From contig NC_080044.1 of assembly GCF_012489685.1 (NCBI RefSeq), positions 62,234,732 to 62,298,731 of the forward strand: 64,000 nt of DNA, read 5' to 3'. The position numbers were made by a program, and so were the translations under genes. Numbering within the stretch: the stretch's first letter is position 1; each line of letters starts with the position of its first letter. Source of the stretch: Lotus japonicus. Taxonomy: Eukaryota; Streptophyta; Magnoliopsida; Fabales; Fabaceae. Below are positions 1-10,244 of the stretch, in pieces. The notes beneath the pieces were generated by a model, which worked only from the letters and a program-made list of their open reading frames with translations, made no database searches and had not been told where the DNA came from.

Positions 1-494
1 GTTTTTGAAGATTGACTTACATGCTATGTGCTATGTGGGTAATCTAGGATGTGTGGTGCATGCTTTATATGCTAAGTGCTAAGTGTTAATGTTGAGATTT
101 CTTGATATATGACATGTTGTTGATTGTGATGATTTAAATATGCTTCACACTGGAAATCTGAGATTCTGAATGGTGAGAATAGCGGGCAGGTCATGCCGAT
201 TTTATTTTGAGAGTTTTGAGAAAGTTTGATAGGACGAACGAGGTTCGGGCCTTGATTTTGTTTAGTGGATCGAGACATCCTCTGGAAGCGACTTGGGATT
301 GGGAGATCCTGCAAATGTATAAGACTTGCGATAAGACAAAATGGAATCTATTTTATAAAGAAAACTCATAAGACCTTAAATAACCTCTAAATCTTTAAGT
401 AATGATAACAACCTCGAAGGAAGGCATTGGAAGTGAAATCTTAATTTTGGAAAACGAGGAGTGTCGTCGGATCCAAGTGTTGAGTATGTTGTCG

Positions 495-618
495 TTGTGC
501 TGTTGGAGCAACGTTTGATGTTGTGCTGTTGGAGCAGCGTTTATTGTTGTGCTGTTGGAGCAGCGTGTGTTATTGTGCTGTTGGAGCAGCGTGTGTTGTG
601 GTGCTGTTGGAGCAGCTA
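495..618 (+). repeat. 26-bp minisatellite, about five copies, inside LTR family 1
   Basis: Units start at 495, 521, 547, 573 and 599, a constant 26-bp period. Each holds the core GTGCTGTTGGAGCAGC, which can fold as GCTG/CAGC around TTGGAG. The complete family-1 LTRs have only single related hairpins here (for example TGCTC-TGG-GAGCA near 34859), so the array is an expansion private to this copy. Confidence 0.9.
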
Positions 619-1287
619 TGTGTCGTTATGAAGTGTGTCTTTTGGTCGCAGAATCGACATTACCTTAGGGTAAGCTTTTAGAGACTTTAACTTCCCTAGA
701 ACACGTGGCGACGTGTCGAGTGAGGTCGGAGACGTTGTTTGACTAATCATTTTGCATACATGCAACATTAATGAGGTATTAACACAGGACGTACTCTGGA
801 CCTCGTCGGTTTCCAAAATGGTCATAAGACCCGGAATGCCGTGAAAGAGCGTTTGTAGACGTCTCTTGTAGCAGACCGAAATGGAAGACCTACGGGTTTA
901 CTGCTGATCTGACTACCCTGTGGGAGTAAGAGACATCACGGGCCGAAATGGCACCACCGTGGCTGGTGAAGGGCTGATCCGATGATGTCCATCCGTTCCG
1001 GATTGCATATTGGTTGACTGGGTTAACCTGCATACATATCACGCAACATGCATACTGACTTAGTTGATGAGTGTGGTTGCTATTTGATAAACTTACGTGG
1101 AACATGCTAATTGTTATTATTGTCGTTATGATTTTGTGGAACATGCAACCCTAGGAATGAGATCTCTAGTTATAAGCCTAAGTGGCTATCTATTATTTGT
1201 ACCTATTGGGTTTATTATCTACATAGTTCTTTAGAGTTGACCCTCGCGTCTTCTGTGTGTGTTTTGGCGGACAACGCCTTTTGTCAG

Positions 1288-1449
1288 ATGAGTATTGCGG
1301 ACTGGTTCACCATGGTCCACCCTTAGGGGGAAACTAGGTTGGGATGCTGGAACAGGAGCGCGTCGCGGTAGCGAGAGGATGACGGATGGTGTACATAGAC
1401 TAGGTCGTTCTGGATTTCGAATTCGGACGACGATCATGCTAGCATGTAG
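1288..1449 (+). pseudogene. Remnant of the LTR-encoded 'ADWF' ORF
   Basis: The start is recognisable: ATG directly after TTGTCAG, reading MSIADWFTMVHP. A TAG follows at once, where the complete copy has TCG. The middle of the ORF is deleted. The acidic 3' end up to GCATGTAG is still recognisable by comparison with 20748-21224. It is non-functional. Confidence 0.75.
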
Positions 1450-1928
1450 GTTTTAGTGCTGGTGTGAACTCCTCAAGATGGGATTAGTGTAGGAGTAGAG
1501 TCTTAGCTCTGAACATCATTTGTTTCTTTTGGGACAGGGTAGCTTCCCACCTATAGCTTTTTGTGTGGTTTCTTTACAGGAATCACAGAGAGTTGGTTGG
1601 ACTTAGGAGGTCTTGCTTCAGGCCGATGGGCCAGCTGATTTTCAGTTTTGAGGGATGGTGTTGCGGACACTTCACCTTTATTTTCAGTCTGTACATATTG
1701 CCTTCGGGCGCTACACTTTTCTTTCCGTCACTGGAGGTTTACTCGTGACGAGGTTACTACTACAGCGGGGGCTGTTTATATATTGTATATTAGTTCGGAT
1801 TTTTGTTAGTGTTGGGTTTTATTTAATTCAGTCTTGTCTTAGTTATTATAAAAAAAAAATATTCACGTTTTTCCGCATTAAGTTTATTTTGGTTACTAAA
1901 GTGACGCCACCGAAATCGGGGTGTTACA

Positions 1929-4049
1929 GGGAACAATGGAGAGGTTTGGTTCAGGTGATGAAGACTGATTTCTACTTGCAACCTCAGAGGGAGAACCAAT
2001 CTGCAGAGTCTGATGTGCAGATATGTTGGTCTCAGGGTTTTGATGAGAGGTTTCAGTCTCAGGGTTTGGTGATTTGTCTGAAGAATGGTTTGAGACTGAC
2101 TCATTATTCTCTGGAAGAGGAGAATGAGGAGGTGGAGGTGGAGGAGGCATTGAAGCCAGAGGGACCGCTTGGATTGGTAAATCCGGAGCAACCAGAGGTT
2201 CTGGCCTTGGTCCAGAGTAGCGGTTTGGACTAGGAACAGTGATGAAATGTGCAGGAATTTCAGAAATCATTTCTCTAGCAATTTGAAAGAATTTCCGATT
2301 GGCTTCAGATTCATTGGAGGGAGAAGAGAAAGGAACATTGGTTGGAAAAGAAACAGAGGGACCAGGAGAGAGAATTTCATGTTCAGAGTGAGTATGTGAA
2401 TGTGGTTCAGAGGTGGTTTTATCAGAGGCTTGTGTTTCAATGACTTGTGGTTCAGAGGTTTCTAGATTGTATGGAAGTATAATGGGTGAGGTTGAAGCAG
2501 AGGGTTTGTTAGCTTGGAGCATTTTCCAGAGTGGTTCTTCCTCAATGGAAGGTTGGAAGAATGAGGCCCTAGGGGGTGAAGGATGAGCAGTTGGTTGATT
2601 GATTGGTGTGGGTTCAGGATTGATTTCATCATGAATTGCATCAAGCAAATTTAAATCATCATCTGAAAGAACAACAAACTTACTTGAAGCTCTAGCTGAA
2701 GATCTTGTGACTCTGGTAGAAGGTGCAGTTCTAGCAGGCTCCTGAGTTGGTTGCAGATGAGTAACTTGAGTCACAATCCTGACCTTCTTGGCCTTCTTCT
2801 AAGGTGGTGGTTCATCATCATCATTGTCATCACCATCAGAGGGATCATTCTCCTCAGAGGCTTCAACGTGCTTTCTCTTGAACTTTCTCTTCCTAGGAGA
2901 TTCAAAGTCAGGATGATCTGGGAGATTCCTGAAGAATTCATCCACATCAATCTCAAAGCCTTGCCGCCTCAAGTCATCAAGGTAGATTCTGATTGCCTCT
3001 GGGTCATCAGCCTTGGACCAGAGGGGATAGTCCTTCAGATGGATTCTTCTTCTTGGTCTTGCATCAGCAATTTTGACCTCAGCCCTTATTTCTATCAGGC
3101 CCATTCTCTTCATGGAAGTAGGAGTGTAGACATCCCCAGTAATTGTTGTCAAGTCTTCAGTGCATCCTAATTTTTGCAGATCCTTTATCAGTTTTCTCTC
3201 AATGAAGAAGTCAGCAAGTAATCTGCCAAATGGTATGTATTTGATTGCAGACTTGGGTGAAGCAGTGGTTCTTAACTTCTTGATGCACTCCTTCAGATAG
3301 GAGAAGAGAAAATAGGGCAGGCAGACTTTGCGGTGCTCCTTGATGAAGAAGAGTAACACCTTCTGGGTGAAGTTGATATAATCTGGAGAGCTTCCCTTTG
3401 GCCTTTGATTTATGCAGTTTAGCAGAATCTTGTGCCAGATTCTCAAATCAGGATAAAGATCCTTGGTCTTGCAGTCATTTTTCCCTGGCTTCCATGTAGA
3501 ATAAAGAGCCATGTTGACTGCCTCTTTAGTTTTTTGTTTGACCTTTGATTCCTGCAACTGGAATTTGTAGCCATTGCTTGTTTTTGCACCCAGAAGCCTT
3601 GCAAACGACTTCTCCGAAATAATGATCCTGTTCCCCAGAACAAATGACACCACTTGATGCTCATTGCAATCAGCGTGCTTCCAGAATTCCTTCACGAGTT
3701 TATCATAAACTGGACCATGGAGTCTTTGGAAGTACCCTACCTAGCCTTGAGCTTGAGCTTCAGGACGAAGATCAATTCCATTGTCAGCAATGTTGTCGAG
3801 GTCGAATCTCCATTCAGCGAGAACTTGGAGATCTTCTGGAGGGAAGACGCAAGTGACTGCACATCTTCTCTGAGAAAGGGGAACAACATCTTCCACATCT
3901 CGGACTTGTGCTTGAGCATCCTCAGTCGATCTAGGAGGCAGAACATGACCCACTTGCCCTGTTGGAAGACCCACAACCATTCTGGGAAATACACTTCCAT
4001 CGACGGAATCAGATCGTTCACCGGAGTCAGCTCTTTCAGAATTTGCCAT
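1929..4049 (-). pseudogene. ORF3 (envelope-position ORF) of copia element X, broken
   Basis: The frame starts at the ATG at 4047-4049 (MANSERADSG...) and runs through 1929, where the LTR insertion removes the C-terminus. It matches the ORF3 proteins of A, B and D by eye: a conserved N-terminal half (FWKHADC, ITEK/ISEKSFARLLG, INQRPKGSSPDYINF, SAIKYIPFGRLL) and an acidic, Pro/Ser-rich C-terminal half with basic KKAKK clusters. There are two in-frame stops. One is TAG at 3738-3740, where the relatives have Trp. The other, near 2801, sits before the KKAKK cluster where element B has AAG. The family resembles the plant-retroelement 'envelope-like' / putative plant transposon proteins; its function is unknown. 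Confidence 0.8.
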
Positions 4050-4190
4050 TGTTGAAGGTAGAAGGTTTGGGTAGAATAGAGATGAGTGAAAGCGAGAGAG
4101 AATGGAAGAGAATGTGGGTTTTGCAAACAGGAGAGAGAAGCAAAAGACGTGAATGATGGAGAACGTGTGTGTGTAGTGGTTTGTGAAAGT

Positions 4191-4231
4191 AACCGTTGTT
4201 GATTGTAAAAGCAAAAGTAAAATCAACGGTT
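4191..4231. promoter_or_regulatory. Inverted repeat upstream of ORF3 (copy X)
   Basis: AACCGTTGTTGATT and AATCAACGGTT pair around a 16-nt loop, about 140 bp upstream of the ORF3 start. The same palindrome stands at this position in A, B and D. Its role is unknown; a regulatory element of ORF3 is inference. Confidence 0.6.
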
Positions 4232-4476
4232 GAAAATTAAGAACATCATTATGAACAGTTAATACACACATCACACGGTGGAGATAAAACACATCAACAC
4301 TCATTACAACAGATTGTCAGCACGGGCACAAGGAACGATGTATCAAAGTAACTGACACACGCTTACTGTCTCATCTCAGAGTAAGCACCAATGGGTACTT
4401 ATCTTCTGACTAAGTTACCTTTAGAACTAGACATCTTCTGATGAAGAAGTATCATAGTCAGAGGTTCTGATCCATC

Positions 4477-5630
4477 TGAAGGTATGAAAAACGGTAGAAA
4501 GGGGGGGTTTGAATAACGTTTTCAGAATAAAACGTCCACCTTAAAGATTTTAATAAATCTTTCGAGAACAAAGTGCTTAAGATAAGAGATAGAAAAGCAC
4601 ACAAGGATTTTATCCTGGTTCACTTGATGAATCACTCAAGCTAGTCCAGTCCACCCGTTAAGGTGATTTCTTCCTTTTTAGAATGAAGGCAATCCACTAA
4701 TCAGGTAAATGTTACAACTGCACTTGAAACCTACAAGTGACTAACAATACACTGACTTAGCTCACACTAAGATTCACTCTCTTGGTCTTCTCTAGGATCC
4801 GATCAACCTTGATCTCCTAAAGGTAACTAAACAAATGTTTAAGAAAGAATGTTTACAAAGAATTTGCTTCTGAAAAGCTAATAGTAAACACAATGAATTC
4901 AAGATGAAAGAATGCTTAGAAGGTTTTGACTATAGCTTGCACGTGTGAGATTCTTCCAAAACATCTTTCAATCTTCAGCCTTTATTTATACTCCAAGGAA
5001 TAGGGTTTGAACGCTGCATGGAAATGCTACCGTTGGAGGGCAGTTCTGGAAATTCCAGCTTCTGCTGTGGCTGAGAATGTTAGGTAGGTCGTCAGGATAG
5101 TACATTTGCTTTTGTACTTGGATAGTGACTTGACCTTTAAACCTAGTAGACTTCTGATCAGGGGATTGCTTCATGTTGGAACTTGTGAAGCCAGTTGATC
5201 AGAGTCAGAGGGAAGTGCATGGTCTTCAGAGTCATCTTGCTTCTGGACATCAGAGTTTCCACTTTTCAGCTTCTGGATCTTCAGAGTCTTCTACACCATC
5301 AGAACATCTGAACCTTCAGAGTTTCTTGGTTGTCAGAACGTCTGGATCTTCAGAACTTCAAGTGACTGAGTCCATATCAGAGCTTGTATGACTTCAGATC
5401 TTCTGAAGCGTTTCTACTGTTCAGAGTGAACATAGATGTTGCGAAAGCGTTGCTTGGGTCACTCTTTATGCACAGTGCTTCTGATTTGTGTGAGATAAAA
5501 TTGAGGTCAGAGCCTGTAAATAGCACACTCAGAAAAACACGTTAGAGTACCATAATTGTTCATACTAAAATGTTAACTTGTAATCATCAAAACATAGAGT
5601 TGTACTACTCGATCAAAACTTGATCTTACA
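4477..5630 (-). repeat. 3' LTR of copia element A
   Basis: On the minus strand it begins TGTAAGATCAAGTTTTGATC (5630 leftward) and ends ...CATACCTTCA at 4477, the same ends as the LTRs of B and D; length 1154 bp. The PPT follows at once. It holds a TATA box (4981-4994) and an upstream CCAACGG box (5030-5036 on the opposite strand). The U3 part is crowded with TTCTGAAG/CTTCAGAA-type words. Confidence 0.92.
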
Positions 5631-5645
5631 ATCTCCCCCTTTTTG
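5631..5645 (-). other. Polypurine tract of element A
   Basis: On the minus strand AAAAAGGGGGAGAT abuts the LTR start TGTAAG, the expected plus-strand primer site for reverse transcription. Further GGGGGAG copies lie at about 5776-5784, 6074-6086 and 6139-6148. Confidence 0.85.
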
Positions 5646-6340
5646 ATGATGACAAAACCAAGTATTTCGATGAACAATTCTTAAACAATAAACTGAATTC
5701 ACTCAGAGTTTAGAGAGATAGAATAGTTTATTTTACTCATTCTGAATCCAAGTCACAGCTTGATTCTGAGCATAGCTCCCCCTGAATCTAAGACTTAATG
5801 AAAACGTTAGAAATGTCTAGATTCTGAGCTAAATAATATAAGAGTTCAGAGTGAAGGCGCATGACATAGATGAAATAAAATAATCAGAGCGCATAAGTAT
5901 TCAGAGTCAACAATAAGGGTATCAGGGTCAAATGAAATCACTTCAGAAGAAGTGAAATGTATTCCTTGTATTTGCCCAGTGACACATCTATGGTCATAAA
6001 GGTGGAACTCTTAAGCTCTCCAAAAAGAAAAATAAATCACACTAACACAGCTTACACATCAAAAACTGGGTGTACTCCCCCTTTTTGTCATAAGCAAAAA
6101 GTATGGGGTGTGAAAAACTTAGCTTGAAGTACAAGGTACTCCCCCTTAGAGAAGGTCTAAGTTTAAGAACGATATGAAGAAATAAACGATGCATGAATAA
6201 GAGTTACGCGAATTAAAGAAGGGAGTTAAAGCATAAGAAGAACGTTTACCACCGGCCACGGGAGTAAAGAGAAGCTTCAGTTACCAAGGACTTAACCTCG
6301 AGAAACTGTAGGAGAAATAACTTCCAAGGAGAGAATGAAG

Positions 6341-6350
6341 CTTATATAAA
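6341..6350 (+). promoter_or_regulatory. TATA box of the antisense ORF (element A)
   Basis: CTTATATAAA lies about 55 bp upstream of the antisense ATG. Element D has CTATATAAA at the same distance, in otherwise diverged flanks. This supports a real promoter facing opposite to the element's own transcript. Confidence 0.6.
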
Positions 6351-6401
6351 GCGATTGAGAAGAGAGTAAGCTTCACAACGCGATCAATACCATAAAAAGA
6401 A

Positions 6402-6794
6402 ATGGCTTCATACATGGTTGCACTAGAAGAGCTCAGAAGGAAAGCCTTCGAGGAAGACATGTTCCTTAATATCCGGCACCCTGATGGTACACGAACGATA
6501 CAAGAGCTGACGAAGACACTGCTTGAAGAGGATCTTGGTCCAGAGCTGGAGAAAGATCTGAAAGAATTCCTTGACTTTGTGGAGGAAATTCAGGAGCTCA
6601 GCCAGCTGGAACTGAATTTTTTGGAAGAGAAGGAGTCAGTGGAAAGAAGAATCAAGACTATAGAAGATAGTCTGGAGAAAACTGAGCTTAGCATCAAGCT
6701 TGGCAATATAGAGTATGCGCTTGATCGGCTAGAGAAGGAAAGAGCAGAGCAACGCCGGGAGTGCAGAAGAATGAGAAAGGATCCTCCATTCTAG
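6402..6794 (+). CDS. Conserved antisense ORF of the copia family, 130-aa coiled-coil protein
   Basis: This ORF runs opposite to element A, between its ORF3 and 3' LTR. It starts MASYMVALEELRRKAFEED and ends MRKDPPF, exactly 130 codons. Element D has an ORF of identical length in the same place (49590-49982). About two thirds of residues are identical by eye, and the changes are mostly conservative (K/R, D/E, I/V). The sequence is Glu/Lys/Leu-rich with heptad-like spacing from about residue 45 to 120, so a coiled coil is likely; there is no signal peptide or membrane segment. It is convergent with ORF3 with a gap of about 198 bp. It is open here although every sense gene of A is broken. I recognise no family. 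Expression is unproven. Confidence 0.7.
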   Translation: MASYMVALEELRRKAFEEDMFLNIRHPDGTRTIQELTKTLLEEDLGPELEKDLKEFLDFVEEIQELSQLELNFLEEKESVERRIKTIEDSLEKTELSIKLGNIEYALDRLEKERAEQRRECRRMRKDPPF

Positions 6795-6992
6795 ATGTAG
6801 GGAATAAAATGTATGATGTAATAGCGTGATGATATGAAAAAAAAAAATTTTGCAAACACAATGTCATATATATATATATATATGCAATGATAAGCGACGA
6901 GTAAGCAAAAAACATAGCAAATAAAGCAAATTAAAAAATAAAAGTAAAAAATAAAATAAGTTAAGAAGGAAAAACGAAAGAAATTCTAAAAA

Positions 6993-9810
6993 CTAAGGCT
7001 TGTCAGAGCGACGCAGGAGTTCTTGAAGAACTTGCTTCATTTCCACCAGCAGAGTCTCATGAGAGTTGAGACGTTGTTCCATGATGTCAAGTCTGGAAGA
7101 ACTTGGCTGTGTAGAGGTAGAGGGAACATTCTGAGCTGAGTTAGGAGCTTGAGTGGAATCAGAAGCAGCAGGAGTGAAGACCACTGGTGCAAGAGCTTGA
7201 CATCTAAGATCTTCAGCTTCAGCTTCTAGTCTCTCAGCTTCTAATCTTGCATTTTCAGCCTTTGCAGCCGCTTGACGTGCGGCTTCTTCTGCTTGCTCTT
7301 TCTTTCCTTTTGCTTCTTCAACAGCTTCAAGTAAGTTAGTTCTTTGCTGTTGTTCATGCAGAGCCACTCTTCTATTAAACCGCTGTCTGGCAGCCTCAAT
7401 CCTCTGATCCCTTTCAGCAGTGAGAAGACTCATCATAACAGGAACCTGAGCAACTAACCAAGTACTCAGACGATTCCATTCTTCAGCAACAGAGTCAGAG
7501 TTCTCACTCAGGTCAGTGTGACCTTGCACATTGCGAATCATCAGTGAAGCTTCATGATTAAAAACACTGATGCACTCAGAGAGAGAGGTTGGCCTGAGGT
7601 ATGTGTAGGGAACAATGGAGAGATTGGTTTCAGGAGAGGTTGGGTGGTTGCTGCTGTTTGCCTCAGAGGCACCTTGAGGAGAACCAATATCAAAAGTTTG
7701 GACATTTGGTTCAGAGGTTCCAAGGTTTGGTTCAGAGGTTTCAACCTGAGGATGTGGTGATCTAACCGAAGAGTGGTTAGACACTGAGTTTTCTGGTTCT
7801 GGTTGAACTTGTTGAGCTAGAGGGTCTGCTTCATGCAAGGGGTCAGCCTGGATGGGATGATCTGGGTCAACTAGACGTTCGGGTCTAGGTCCAGGGTATC
7901 TCCTAGGGCTTGGTACTGTGATGTAGTACTCAGGAATGGCAGACACTTTTTCTTTCCAAGCTTCGTGAAATTTACGAAGTGACTCAGAGTTGTTGGAAGG
8001 TGAGGAGTCAGCAACGTTGGTAGGAAAGGATACAGAAGTATAGGGAGTGGAAGAATCTGTATCAGCAGTTCTACGAACAGGACGTTCTGATGCTCTGGGG
8101 ACAGAGTGATCAGACGTTCTGGGTTCAGGTTCAGAGGGTTCAAGAATAATGGGTTCAGAGGTTAGTGGATTGTATTGAATGGTAATGGGTGAGGTTGGTT
8201 CAGAGGGACGTGGAGTTTGAAGCATATTCCACAGAGGTGCTTCTTCTTGGGAAGGTTGGAAAAATGAAGACCTTGGTTAATTTGGTGGAGATGTGGTTTG
8301 GACAGCTGGTTGAGACTCTGGGATAGGAGTGAGTTGGGTGGCGGTGCGGTTAAGAAGTGTTGAGATGGGGAGTGCATCAAGTGAATTTAAATCATCCTCA
8401 GATTCAGTGACAGCAGACTTACTTGATGAACGCACGGCAGACCGAGTCACTCTGGCAGAAGTCTCTACTTTGATGACTGCAGCAGCAGGTTCCACACGAG
8501 TAGGTTTCTCCACAATCCTCACATGCTTCTTCTTCTTCTTTGGAGGAGAAGGATCATCATCATTATCACCATCATCATCATCAGGCTTGGTGGTTTCATC
8601 GTGCTTCCTCTTAGGCTTGTCAGCCTTCTTCTTCTTCTTTAGAGGAACATCAGACTCTTCAGAAGATTCCTCCAAGACCATTTTTCTCTGAACTTTCCTC
8701 TTGGGAGGAGAGTCAAACTCTGGGGCTGGTGGCAGTTTTCTGAAAAACTCGTCCACATCTATCTCGTACCCTTGTTGCTTCAGATCATCAATGTAGCACA
8801 GAATAGCCTCTAGGTTATCGGCTTGGGACCACACAGGGTAATCATTCAGAGGCACCCTTCTTTGTCTTACTTCATCAGAAGTATCTTCATGAGCAGGGGC
8901 TACCTTCTTCTTGACCAGTCCCATCTTCTTCAAAGATGTGGATGTGAAGACATCACTGACAATTGTTGACAGGTCCTCTGTGCATCCTGCCTTGATCAGA
9001 TCTTCTATGAACTTGTTCTCAATGAAGAGATCTGAAAGCAGTCTCCCAAAAGGGATGTACTTGATAGCAGACTTGATGGAGGCAGTGGTTTTGGACTTCC
9101 TGAAACACTCTTTCAGGTAGGAGAACAGGAAGAAAGGAAGGCAGATTTTGCTATGATCCTGAATGAAGAACAGCATTGCCTTCTGGCAGAAGTTGATGTA
9201 ATCAGGAGAGCTTCCCTTTGGCCTCTGGTTGATGCAGTGAAGCCGAATCTTGTGCCAGATTCTTAGCTTGGGATGAAGATCAACCACCTTGTAGTCGCTC
9301 TTGCCAGGTTTGTAGGTGGTGTAAAGAGCCTTGTTGGTTTCATCCTTGGTTCTGGGTTTCACCTTTGACTCCGTCAGTTGGAATCTATACCCAGTTCCAG
9401 TGTGTGCACCCAGAAGATTCACAATAGACTTCTCAGTAATGATTATCCTCCTTCCAGCAATGTAGGAAACCATTTGAGTGTCATCACAGTCGGCATGCTT
9501 CCAGAATTCTTTGACCAATTTGTCATAGATTGGACCTCTAAGTCTGTTGAAGTACTCTTCCCATCCTTGAACATGAACCTCAGGACGAAGATCATACCCA
9601 TTAGCAGCTATATTATTCAGCAAGCACCTGGAGTTCTTCCGGAGCAAACACGCAGTGAACGGCACAGCCCCGTTCTGCAATTGGAATCATCTTCTCTTGA
9701 GCTTGACGTTGACTTGGAGTTTCAGGACCCAATTGACCTGTAGCTTGCCCTACTACCATATGAGGAAACCTGGTTGCACCTGCAGCTTCGGTTCTGTTTT
9801 GTCTCACCAT
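6993..9810 (-). pseudogene. ORF3 of copia element A, broken
   Basis: It starts at 9810 (MVRQNRTEAAGATRFPHMVV) and ends with TAG near 6993. It has the conserved N-terminal domain (FWKHADC, IITEKSIVNLLGA, INQRPKGSSPDYINF), then KKKKK basic clusters, a Ser/Pro/Glu-rich stretch, and a C-terminal coiled coil rich in EEAARQAAAKAE. A deletion of about 17 bp near 9620, relative to element D, shifts the frame after EELQVLAE. A TAA near 8277-8279 interrupts the middle. Without these it would be about 940 residues, like the copy in D. Its role is unknown; position and family suggest the envelope-like ORF of SIRE elements. Confidence 0.82.
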
Positions 9811-9960
9811 CTTGAAGTCGGTTGAAGGTTTTGGGTAGAAAGGAGAAGGATGAATAGAGAGAGAGAGAGATCGTGGGGATGAGTTTTTGAAAAACTGAAG
9901 AGAGAGAAGGTAAAACCGTAAGTGTAGGAGAACGTGTGTGTATAGTGGGTTTTGACAAAT

Positions 9961-9999
9961 AACCGTTGTTGATCAAAAAGCAATTTAAAATCAACGGTT
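9961..9999. promoter_or_regulatory. Inverted repeat upstream of ORF3 (copy A)
   Basis: AACCGTTGTTGAT and ATCAACGGTT form the same imperfect palindrome as in X, B and D, with a 3-nt bulge, about 150 bp before the ORF3 start. Confidence 0.6.
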
Positions 10000-10244
10000 A
10001 AAAATTAAAGACATGATAGTAACAGTTAATACACATATCACACGCAGGAGAGAAGCACATCAACACTCATTACGACAGACTGTCAGCACGGGCACAAGGA
10101 ACTATGTATCAGAGATACTGACACACGTTTACTGTCTCAGCTTCAGAGTCAGCACCAATGGGTACATAAACTCTGATAGAGTTACCTTCTGGACTAGACA
10201 TCTTCTGATAAAGAAGTATCATAGTCAGAGGTTCTGAACCATCT

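Larger units (their letters stand above)
1..1928 (+). mobile_element. Right part of a long Ty3/gypsy-type LTR (family 1), cut by the window edge
   Basis: It aligns by eye with the last half of the complete family-1 LTRs at 17826-21706 and 32603-36626 and ends in the same terminal block, ...GGGGTGTTACA. The base after it resumes the ORF3 of copia element X, so this LTR (solo or part of a longer element) inserted into X. The probable right target duplication is GGGAA (1929-1933); its partner is outside the window. Relative to the complete copies it has lost most of the LTR-encoded ORF and has gained a 26-bp tandem repeat. The LTR call is firm. The gypsy assignment rests on relatedness to the LTR of chromovirus G. 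Confidence 0.88.
1929..4476 (-). mobile_element. Ty1/copia SIRE/Maximus-like element X, 3' portion
   Basis: Minus-strand copia sequence carrying ORF3 and the pol-to-ORF3 spacer. At 4476 it stops inside the spacer just downstream of the RNase H stop, where the LTR of element A begins. The remainder of X (pol, gag, 5' LTR) should lie beyond the window, behind A. On the left it is cut by the family-1 LTR. The putative target duplication left by A is CCATC (4472-4476). Confidence 0.82.

Noticed and set aside
1655..2233. ORF spanning the LTR end and element X
   Set aside because: It crosses an insertion junction (1928/1929) and reads antisense to ORF3, so it is an artefact of the nest.
2751..3170. 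Plus-strand ORFs opposite ORF3, gag and pol of X and A (and minus-strand ones opposite B and D)
   Set aside because: They are antisense shadows of acidic or Glu/Ser-rich coding sequence, poorly shared between copies, without TATA or start context. Only the 130-codon antisense ORF passes the comparison between copies.
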